A stretch of 5,054 nucleotides of DNA, taken from contig JAJXZC010000264.1 of NCBI GenBank assembly GCA_021780275.1, positions 1 to 5,054 on the forward strand, given 5' to 3'. The stretch comes from Pseudomonadota bacterium. Lineage in GTDB: Bacteria; Pseudomonadota; Alphaproteobacteria; Parvibaculales; Parvibaculaceae. This document shows positions 1 through 4,761 of the stretch, one piece after another. Position 1 is the stretch's first letter. Every line of letters starts with the position of its first letter. A program made the translations under genes and the position numbers. Below the pieces are notes generated by a model. That model was not told the origin of the DNA. It searched no databases and saw nothing but the letters and a program-made list of their open reading frames with translations.

Positions 1-361
1 CAAGGCAGGCGAGCTTCGGCTTCAGCGCTGCACCGACTGCACGCATACCTATTTCCCGCCGCGGCCCTTCTGCCCGGCCTGTTCATCGCGCAACGTCGAG
101 AGCTTCAAGGCGACCGGCAAGGCGACGCTTTACAGCTACATCATCAATCATCGTCCGAGGCCTGATTTCGGCGACCAGCCGCATTCGATCGCGGTGGTGA
201 CGCTCGAAGAAGGTCCGCGCATGATGACGAACATCATCGAATGCCCGCAGACGCCGGAGGCTCTCCAGCTCGACATGCCGCTCGAAGTCATCTTCGAGAA
301 GGCGAGCGAAGAGATCAGCCTGCCGAAGTTCAAGCCGGCGCCAACACCGGCAAGGAAATAA
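1..361 (+). CDS. DUF35 zinc-ribbon/OB-fold protein (Ltp-type thiolase partner), 5' partial
   Basis: The 3' part of a gene that begins before the window; 119 residues are visible in the frame starting at base 2, ending in TAA at 359-361. It opens with a rubredoxin-like zinc ribbon: Cys at visible residues 10, 13, 24 and 27 (C-x2-C-x10-C-x2-C). A beta-rich OB-fold follows, with the family-like stretches GKATLYSY, EEGPRMMTNIIE and LPKFKPAP near the C-terminus. Proteins of this family (Zn-ribbon plus OB-fold, DUF35) have no known activity alone. They bind thiolase-like or HMG-CoA-synthase-like partners and are thought to help hold the acyl-CoA; Ltp2-DUF35 of steroid side-chain degradation and BbsA-BbsB of anaerobic toluene degradation are known pairs. 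The thiolase-like gene starts 4 nt downstream with its ribosome site inside this coding sequence, which points to coupled translation and a cytoplasmic complex. Only a short N-terminal helical part seems missing. The family call is firm; the pathway is unknown. Confidence 0.9.
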   Translation, partial: KAGELRLQRCTDCTHTYFPPRPFCPACSSRNVESFKATGKATLYSYIINHRPRPDFGDQPHSIAVVTLEEGPRMMTNIIECPQTPEALQLDMPLEVIFEKASEEISLPKFKPAPTPARK

Positions 362-365
362 GACG

Positions 366-1508
366 ATGAAGCAGAAAACAGTAGCGGTCGTCGGCGCAGC
401 CGAAACGACCGAGATGGGCAAGATTCCCGGCACCTCGCAGCTCATGCTTCATGCCGATGCCGCATTGAACGCGATGCGCGATGCGGGCCTCACCGCAAAG
501 GACATCGACGGCATTGCGACGGCGGGCGACAGCCCGGTCGAGATTGCGCAATATCTCGGCATCACGCCGACATGGGTAGACGGCACCAGCGTCGGCGGCT
601 GTTCCTTCATGCTGCATGTCCGCCATGCGGCGGCGGCGATCAATGAAGGCCTCTGCAACACAGTTCTCATCACGCATGCCGAATCCGGCCGCTCACGTGT
701 CGGGGCGCGCAAGTTCAGCCGCGATCCGGCAAGCCAGATGGGCCAGTTCGAAGTGCCCTATGGCGTGACGACGCCGCCGACCATGTTCACAATTCCCGTG
801 CTGCGCTACATGAAGGAAGTGGGCGTCACCGAGGAAGACCTCGCCATGGTCGCCGTGATCCAGCGCGAATGGGCGGCGAAGAACCCGCGCGCGACATTCC
901 ACGATCCGATCAGCGTCGACGACGTTCTCAATTCGAAGATGATCGCCTGGCCCTTCCGGATCCTGATGTGCTGCCTCGTCACCGATGGCGGCGGCGCACT
1001 GATCCTCACCAGCGCCGACCGCGCGAAGGACTTCCCGCAAAAGCCGGTCTATATCCTCGGCACGGGCGAAAGCTGCGAGACGCCGTTGATCAGCCAGATG
1101 GAAGACTTCACCACGTCGAAGGCCTTCCGCGTCTCGGGTAAAAAGGCTTTCGCGGAGGCGGGCATCACGCATAAGGACGTCGATCACCTGATGATCTATG
1201 ACGCCTTCGCGCATCTGCCGCTTTATGGGCTCGAAGACCTCGGCTTCTGCGGGCGCGGCGAAGCGGCCGCCTTCATACGCGAGCGCAACACCGCGCCGGG
1301 CGGCAAGCTGCCGCTGAACACCAATGGCGGCGGGCTCTCCTACATGCATTCCGGCATGTACGGCATGTATGCGCTTCAGGAAAGCGTGCGGCAGATGCGG
1401 GGCATTGCGCCCGCGCAGGTGCCGGGCGCGAAGATCTCCATCGCGCATGGCGTCGGCGGCATGTTCGCCGCGTCGGGCACCATCGTCTTCTCGAACGAGA
1501 AGCCGTAA
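366..1508 (+). CDS. Thiolase-like protein, SCP2/Ltp (lipid-transfer) type
   Basis: A 380-residue cytoplasmic thiolase-fold protein, the usual length for this family. The N-terminal half carries VAVVGAAETTEMG (7-19) and the active-site-loop region VGGCSFMLHVRHAAAAI (76-92). The middle has CCLVTDGGGALILTS (202-216). The C-terminal half has YDAFAHLPLYGLEDLGFCGRGE (278-299), NTNGGGLSYMHSG (318-330) and AHGVGGMFAASGTIVF (360-375). His328 sits where canonical thiolases have the GHPxG histidine. The NEAF motif is replaced by YDAF, and the C-terminal catalytic Cys of C-x-G-G-G appears to be Gly362. This is the pattern of Ltp-type proteins, some of which are retro-aldolases, rather than of acetyl-CoA acetyltransferases. 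A Shine-Dalgarno AAGGA at 352-356 supports the ATG. It probably works with the upstream DUF35 protein in forming or cleaving a C-C bond in an acyl-CoA. The substrate cannot be read from the sequence; an automated 'acetyl-CoA acetyltransferase' label would be unsafe. Confidence 0.93.
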   Translation: MKQKTVAVVGAAETTEMGKIPGTSQLMLHADAALNAMRDAGLTAKDIDGIATAGDSPVEIAQYLGITPTWVDGTSVGGCSFMLHVRHAAAAINEGLCNTVLITHAESGRSRVGARKFSRDPASQMGQFEVPYGVTTPPTMFTIPVLRYMKEVGVTEEDLAMVAVIQREWAAKNPRATFHDPISVDDVLNSKMIAWPFRILMCCLVTDGGGALILTSADRAKDFPQKPVYILGTGESCETPLISQMEDFTTSKAFRVSGKKAFAEAGITHKDVDHLMIYDAFAHLPLYGLEDLGFCGRGEAAAFIRERNTAPGGKLPLNTNGGGLSYMHSGMYGMYALQESVRQMRGIAPAQVPGAKISIAHGVGGMFAASGTIVFSNEKP

Positions 1509-1525
1509 GGAAAGAAGAGGCCGCC

Positions 1526-2212
1526 ATGAATCTCGCAAAGCCGCGTATCGATGTCGGCCTCTTCACCAACAATCTCGAAGCCATGCTCGCCTTCTATCAG
1601 AAGGAAGTCGGGCTCCCCTTCGATCATGTGTTGCCGCTCGGCGGCGGGCGTCAGCAGCATCGCCACGATCTTCTCGGCTCCGTCCTCAAGATCAATGCGA
1701 GCCGCGAGCCCATCGCCGAACGCGCGCCGTCGGGCTATCGCGAATTGCTGATCGCGCGGGAAGGCCTTCTTGGACCGAAGCGCCTCACCGATCCGGACGG
1801 AAACCTCGTCACGCTGGTGCCGCCGGGCGCCTTCGGCATCACGCGCATCGGCGTGAAGCTCGGCGTGCGCGACACCGCCGCTCACCGCCGTTTCTATGCC
1901 GTCGCGCTCGGGCTTCCCGATGTGCCGGAAGCGGGAGGCGACAGCTTCCTCTGCGGCGACAGCGTCATCCTCATCGAGAACGATCCCGGGGCTCCCTCCG
2001 ACGCGAGCATGGAGGGAACCGGCTTTCGCTATCTCACCATCCAGGTCTTCAAGACCGACGAAGAGCATGCGGGGATTCTCTCACGTGGCGGACGCGAAGG
2101 TCTTGCGCCCCAGACGCTCGGCAGCGTCGCCCGCATCTCTTTTGTGCGTGACCCCGATGGAAACTGGATAGAAATTTCGCAACGTGCCTCACTAACGGGC
2201 AGCCTCGACTGA
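1526..2212 (+). CDS. Two-module VOC (glyoxalase/dioxygenase fold) family protein
   Basis: A 228-residue protein with two tandem beta-alpha-beta-beta-beta modules, roughly residues 6-100 and 105-220. Each ends with the VOC signature DPDGN (89-93 LTDPDGNLVTL; 209-213 VRDPDGNWIEIS). The first module opens with RIDVGLFTNNLEAMLAFY, a typical VOC first strand and helix. VOC proteins include glyoxalase I, methylmalonyl-CoA epimerase, extradiol dioxygenases and resistance proteins, normally using a divalent metal. Here most expected ligand positions are not standard: Asp9 and Arg107 stand in the first strands and Thr96 in the last strand of module 1, while Glu217 of module 2 is kept. The ATG is preceded by AGAGG at 1516-1520. 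The gene starts 17 nt after the thiolase-like gene, so it is probably co-transcribed and may act on the same CoA-linked or aldehyde product. The exact function is not recognisable; the fold assignment is secure. Confidence 0.87.
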   Translation: MNLAKPRIDVGLFTNNLEAMLAFYQKEVGLPFDHVLPLGGGRQQHRHDLLGSVLKINASREPIAERAPSGYRELLIAREGLLGPKRLTDPDGNLVTLVPPGAFGITRIGVKLGVRDTAAHRRFYAVALGLPDVPEAGGDSFLCGDSVILIENDPGAPSDASMEGTGFRYLTIQVFKTDEEHAGILSRGGREGLAPQTLGSVARISFVRDPDGNWIEISQRASLTGSLD

Positions 2213-2248
2213 AAGCGCGGCCAAATCCTCGCGCGCGGCATTTTCCGC

Positions 2249-2254
2249 TAGACT
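2249..2254 (+). promoter_or_regulatory. Possible -10 element upstream of upp
   Basis: TAGACT in the gap before upp matches 4 of 6 bases of TATAAT and lies in a slightly AT-richer patch (attttccgctagac). No convincing -35 is found 16-18 bp upstream (the bases there are about TCCTCG). It is offered because upp is 96 nt from the previous stop, a gap long enough for its own promoter. Weak evidence only. Confidence 0.22.
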
Positions 2255-2280
2255 GTCTGCCATCGACGGGCGAAAGACAG
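2253..2280 (+). promoter_or_regulatory. Small hairpin in the upp leader
   Basis: CTGTCT (2253-2258) is the exact reverse complement of AGACAG (2275-2280). GCC (2259-2261) can extend the stem with GGC (2269-2271), leaving a three-base bulge (gaa) and a seven-base loop. No T-run follows, so it does not look like an intrinsic terminator. If the -10 at 2249 is used, this would lie at the start of the upp mRNA. It could be a leader structure or chance. Confidence 0.22.
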
Positions 2281-2293
2281 GCGACATAAGCGC

Positions 2294-2300
2294 GAAGGAG
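2294..2300 (+). promoter_or_regulatory. Ribosome binding site of upp
   Basis: GAAGGAG lies 8 nt before the ATG at 2309. It is the strongest Shine-Dalgarno in the window and fixes the start of upp, giving the family-standard length. Confidence 0.75.
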
Positions 2301-2308
2301 CAGAGAAA

Positions 2309-2938
2309 ATGGAAGGCGTCACAGTCATCACGCATCCGCTGGTTCAGCACAAACTCAGCATCATGCGTGACAAGAACACCTCGACCGCCGGCTTCCGCCA
2401 GCTCCTGCGCGAGATCGCGGTTCTGCTCTGCTACGAAGTCACGCGCGACCTCAAACTCACAACCCGCGCCATCGAAACACCGCTGGTCGAGATGGAAGCG
2501 CCGATGCTCGCGGGCAAGAAGCTCGTCTTCGCGTCGGTGCTGCGCGCGGGCAATGGCCTCCTGGAGGGCATGCTCGAGCTTGTGCCCTCGGCACGCGTCG
2601 CCCATATCGGCCTCTATCGCGACCACAAGACGCTTCAGGCGGTCGAATATTATTTCAAGGCGCCGGACGATCTCGGCGACCGGCCGGTCATCGTCGTCGA
2701 TCCGATGCTTGCCACTGCCAATTCTGCGATTGCCGCCGTCGAACTGTTGAAAGGCCGTGGCGCCAGGGATGTTCGCTTCGTCTGCCTGCTGGCGGCACCC
2801 GAGGGCGTGCAGAAATTCCGGGCGGCGCATCCGGAAGTGCCGCTTTTTACGGCTGCTATCGATAGCCATCTCAACGAAAATGGATATATCGTTCCGGGGC
2901 TCGGAGATGCGGGGGACCGGCTTTACGGAACGAAATAA
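2309..2938 (+). CDS. upp: Uracil phosphoribosyltransferase
   Basis: Upp makes UMP and diphosphate from uracil and 5-phosphoribosyl-1-diphosphate (PRPP), the main bacterial route for uracil salvage, in the cytoplasm. The protein is 209 residues, one longer than the E. coli enzyme. Conserved stretches appear in order: the N-terminal [16 protein letters not shown] (9-24), [14 protein letters not shown] (76-89), [19 protein letters not shown] (101-119), the PRPP loop DPMLATANS (131-139) and the uracil-binding C-terminus [19 protein letters not shown] (191-209). The PRPP loop is the one oddity: E. coli has DPMLATGGS, and here GG is replaced by AN. All other family landmarks look intact, so I expect a working enzyme. 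The gene stands after a 96-nt gap and is followed 24 nt later by a dioxygenase gene, probably in the same transcript. GTP or PRPP allosteric control is known for some members but cannot be judged here. Confidence 0.96.
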   Translation: MEGVTVITHPLVQHKLSIMRDKNTSTAGFRQLLREIAVLLCYEVTRDLKLTTRAIETPLVEMEAPMLAGKKLVFASVLRAGNGLLEGMLELVPSARVAHIGLYRDHKTLQAVEYYFKAPDDLGDRPVIVVDPMLATANSAIAAVELLKGRGARDVRFVCLLAAPEGVQKFRAAHPEVPLFTAAIDSHLNENGYIVPGLGDAGDRLYGTK

Positions 2939-2950
2939 TCCCCGCCCAAG

Positions 2951-2956
2951 AGGGAG
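2951..2956 (+). promoter_or_regulatory. Ribosome binding site supporting a GTG start
   Basis: AGGGAG lies 6 nt before GTG at 2963. The next in-frame ATG would fall far inside the conserved domain (Met77), so this site and the family length decide for the GTG start. Confidence 0.65.
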
Positions 2957-2962
2957 AACGAC

Positions 2963-3808
2963 GTGGCCTACAACAAGATCGAGGTGAACCGCATCGCGGG
3001 CGCACTTGGCGCGGAAATCCTTGGCGTCGATCTCTCGCGCGAACTCGACAACGAGACCTTCGACGACATCCACCGGGCCTTCCTCGACCATCAGGTCATC
3101 TTCTTCCGCGACCAGCAGATCAGCCATGAGCAGCACAAGGCTTTCGGCCGGCGCTTTGGAACGCTCAATATCCACCCCTATGTGAAGGGCATGGACGGGC
3201 ATCCGGAGATCATGCAGATCGTCAAGGAGCCGGACGACAGGGTGAATTTCGGCGGCGGCTGGCACTCCGACATGTCCTTCCTCGAAGAGCCCGCACTCGG
3301 CTCGATCCTCTATGCGAAAGAGGTTCCGCCCTATGGCGGCGACACGCTCTGGGCCAACCAGTATCTCGCCTATGAGACGCTTTCGGACGGCATGAAGGCA
3401 ATGCTCGAAGGGCTTCGCGCGGTCCACACGGCCAAGGGCGAATATAGCGAGCGGGGTCATTCGGCACAGAAGCGCAAGTCGATGGAAGTCGCGACTGCCG
3501 GCGACGACGTGCCCTCATATGAGCATCCCGTGGTGCGGACGCATCCCGAGACGGGCCGCAAGGCGCTCTACGTCAACCCGGCCTTCACCGAGAAGTTCGT
3601 CGGCATGACGCGCCGCGAGAGCAGGCCGCTCCTGAACTTCCTCTTCGAGCACTGCACGCAGGAAGGCTTTACCTGCCGCTTCCGCTGGACGAAGAACGCC
3701 ATCGCCTTCTGGGACAACCGCTGCACCCAGCATTTCGCGCTCAACGACTATCATGGACACCGGCGCCACATGGAGCGCGTCACGGTGAACGGCGACCGCC
3801 CCTTCTGA
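2963..3808 (+). CDS. TauD/TfdA-family 2-oxoglutarate- and Fe(II)-dependent dioxygenase
   Basis: A 281-residue cytoplasmic enzyme, close to the length of E. coli TauD (283). It should couple oxidative decarboxylation of 2-oxoglutarate to hydroxylation of a small substrate. The iron-binding facial triad is visible: His101 and Asp103 in GGWHSDMSF, and the distal His257 in WDNRCTQHFALNDY. The 2-oxoglutarate-binding residues also fit TauD spacing: Thr128 in GGDTLWAN, and Arg268 and Arg272 at +11 and +15 from the distal His in HRRHMERVTV. His71 in NIHPYVK lies near the TauD substrate His70. The substrate pocket is not obviously that of TauD, for example FGGG before WHSD, and the gene lacks tauABC neighbours. 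Taurine is therefore not a safe call; other sulfonates, aryloxyalkanoates or sulfate esters are known substrates of relatives. Translation starts at GTG with AGGGAG 6 nt upstream. The gene follows upp by 24 nt, suggesting co-transcription, though a metabolic link is not evident. Confidence 0.92.
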   Translation: MAYNKIEVNRIAGALGAEILGVDLSRELDNETFDDIHRAFLDHQVIFFRDQQISHEQHKAFGRRFGTLNIHPYVKGMDGHPEIMQIVKEPDDRVNFGGGWHSDMSFLEEPALGSILYAKEVPPYGGDTLWANQYLAYETLSDGMKAMLEGLRAVHTAKGEYSERGHSAQKRKSMEVATAGDDVPSYEHPVVRTHPETGRKALYVNPAFTEKFVGMTRRESRPLLNFLFEHCTQEGFTCRFRWTKNAIAFWDNRCTQHFALNDYHGHRRHMERVTVNGDRPF

Positions 3809-3832
3809 CGAGGCCCCTTCGCCAAATTCACT

Positions 3833-3860
3833 TTGAAACACCGAGTTCAGCCTGCATCAT
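3833..3860 (+). promoter_or_regulatory. Candidate sigma70-type promoter for the envelope gene pair
   Basis: TTGAAA (3833-3838, 5 of 6 to TTGACA) is followed after 16 bp by CATCAT (3855-3860, 4 of 6 to TATAAT) in the gap after the dioxygenase. Transcription would begin near 3867, downstream of the ATG at 3859, which argues against that codon as the start of the next gene. Pattern match only. Confidence 0.3.
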
Positions 3861-3870
3861 GCGGGCGGGC

Positions 3871-3903
3871 GAGTCGCGCGTGACAGAGGCTGCGCGGCTC
3901 TTT
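3871..3903 (+). terminator. Candidate intrinsic terminator or leader hairpin
   Basis: GAGTCGCGC (3871-3879) pairs with GCGCGGCTC (3892-3900) in a 9-bp GC-rich stem containing one G-T wobble. The loop is 12 nt and TTT (3901-3903) follows at once. The short T-run makes it a modest terminator. It sits 63 nt past the dioxygenase stop and could end the upp-dioxygenase transcript. If the promoter at 3833-3860 is real, it would instead lie at the 5' end of the next mRNA and could act as a leader structure. Confidence 0.4.
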
Positions 3904-3927
3904 GGGGGTTCAAGGCCGGGGATGGGC

Positions 3928-4761
3928 ATGACCGGACGCATATATCGGGCAGCGCTGTGCGCCGCCGCCATTTTCACGCTTTCCATCATTTCCGCCGGGC
4001 CGCTTCGCGCAGAAGCGCCGGGCCTGCCCGCGCCGTCCGACCCGGCGGCGCGCGGACTTGCCATTGCGCAGGAGAGCGACAAGCGCGACCGGGGCTGGGG
4101 CGACGCCAAGGCCGACATGAAGATGGTACTCACCAACGCCTCCGGGGAGACGAGCGAACGCGCGTTGCGCTTCATGATGCTCGAAAATACCGATGGCGAC
4201 GGCAACTGGAGCCTGATGACCTTCGACAAGCCCGCAGACATCGAAGGAACCGCGCTTCTCACCTATCCCCATGTGAAGGAAGCCGACGAGCAATGGCTCT
4301 ATCTTCCGACGGTGAAGCGCGTGAAACGCATCTCGTCGGCGAACAAGTCGGGTCCCTTTGTCGGCAGCGAATTTGCCTTCGAGGATTTCTCCGCGCAGCA
4401 GGTCGGCAAGTTCACCTACAAATGGCTCAGGGACGAGCCATGCGGCGACCGAACCTGCCATGTGGTCGAGCGCACGCCGCAATATGAGGATTCCGGCTAT
4501 ACGCGCCAGGTCGTCTGGATCGACACGACCGATTATCTGTTCCGCAAGACCGACTTCTACGACCGCAAGGACAGCCTCATCAAGACGCTCACCTATCAGG
4601 ACTACAAGCTTTACGACAACAAGTTCTGGCGGCCCGGCGAACTCGCCATGGCGAACCACGAAACCAAGAAGTCGACGCGCCTCATCTGGCAGAGCTATGC
4701 CTTTCATACCGGCCTGACGAAGGATGATTTCTCCACGGCGAGCCTCGAAAGGGCGCGCTGA
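3928..4761 (+). CDS. Periplasmic LolA-like 'outer membrane lipoprotein-sorting protein'
   Basis: With the start chosen here the protein has 277 residues. The N-terminus is a classical Sec signal peptide: Arg4 and Arg7, a hydrophobic core over about 8-25, and likely cleavage after PLRA (residue 28). The mature part matches the LolA-like family (COG2834): GWGDAKADMKMVL (56-68), GTALLTYPH (107-115), QWLYLPTVKRVKRI (122-135), GSEFAFEDFS (146-155) and a C-terminal beta-rich half with VVWIDTTDYLFRKTDFYD. Cys172 and Cys177 could form a periplasmic disulfide. The fold binds lipids in a half-barrel; members of this branch are commonly encoded beside MMPL/RND exporters and outer-membrane barrels rather than acting as LolA itself, so a lipid carrier role is inferred. 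ATGs at 3922 and 3859 are in frame. The 3859 start would put 23 polar residues before the signal peptide and has no Shine-Dalgarno; GGGGA (3918-3922) lies 5 nt before 3928. The 3922 start is an acceptable alternative. Its stop overlaps the next ATG by one base. Confidence 0.88.
   Translation: MTGRIYRAALCAAAIFTLSIISAGPLRAEAPGLPAPSDPAARGLAIAQESDKRDRGWGDAKADMKMVLTNASGETSERALRFMMLENTDGDGNWSLMTFDKPADIEGTALLTYPHVKEADEQWLYLPTVKRVKRISSANKSGPFVGSEFAFEDFSAQQVGKFTYKWLRDEPCGDRTCHVVERTPQYEDSGYTRQVVWIDTTDYLFRKTDFYDRKDSLIKTLTYQDYKLYDNKFWRPGELAMANHETKKSTRLIWQSYAFHTGLTKDDFSTASLERAR

Noticed and set aside
1341..1369. TACATGC inverted repeat and doubled GCATGTA in the thiolase-like gene
   Set aside because: It is explained by the repeated Gly-Met-Tyr codons of the protein motif SGMYGMY.
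1324..2151. A 275-codon plus-strand frame overlapping the thiolase-like and VOC genes
   Set aside because: It is very rich in Arg, Ser and Ala, as expected of an out-of-frame reading of GC-rich genes, and it crosses two real genes.
2215..2244. GCGCG/CGCGC inverted repeat after the VOC gene with TTTT nearby, as a terminator
   Set aside because: The stem is only 5 bp with a 10-nt loop and the T-run begins 6 nt after the stem; such GC pairs arise easily here.
2855..2866. 12-bp palindrome GCTATCGATAGC inside upp
   Set aside because: A palindrome of this length is expected about once in a window this size by chance, and it lies in conserved coding sequence.
2192..3460. A 422-codon open frame on the minus strand opposite upp and the dioxygenase gene
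   Set aside because: It lies antisense to two clearly conserved genes, its product shows no recognisable domain, and long antisense frames are expected in GC-rich DNA with strong third-position bias.
3798..3820. Direct repeat GCCCCTTC at the end of the dioxygenase gene
   Set aside because: Eight bases, GC-rich, only two copies, with no accompanying mobile-element or recombination signal.
3859..3927. ATG at 3859 as the start of the LolA-like protein
   Set aside because: No Shine-Dalgarno precedes it, it adds 23 polar residues ahead of a signal peptide, and it overlaps the candidate promoter and hairpin.
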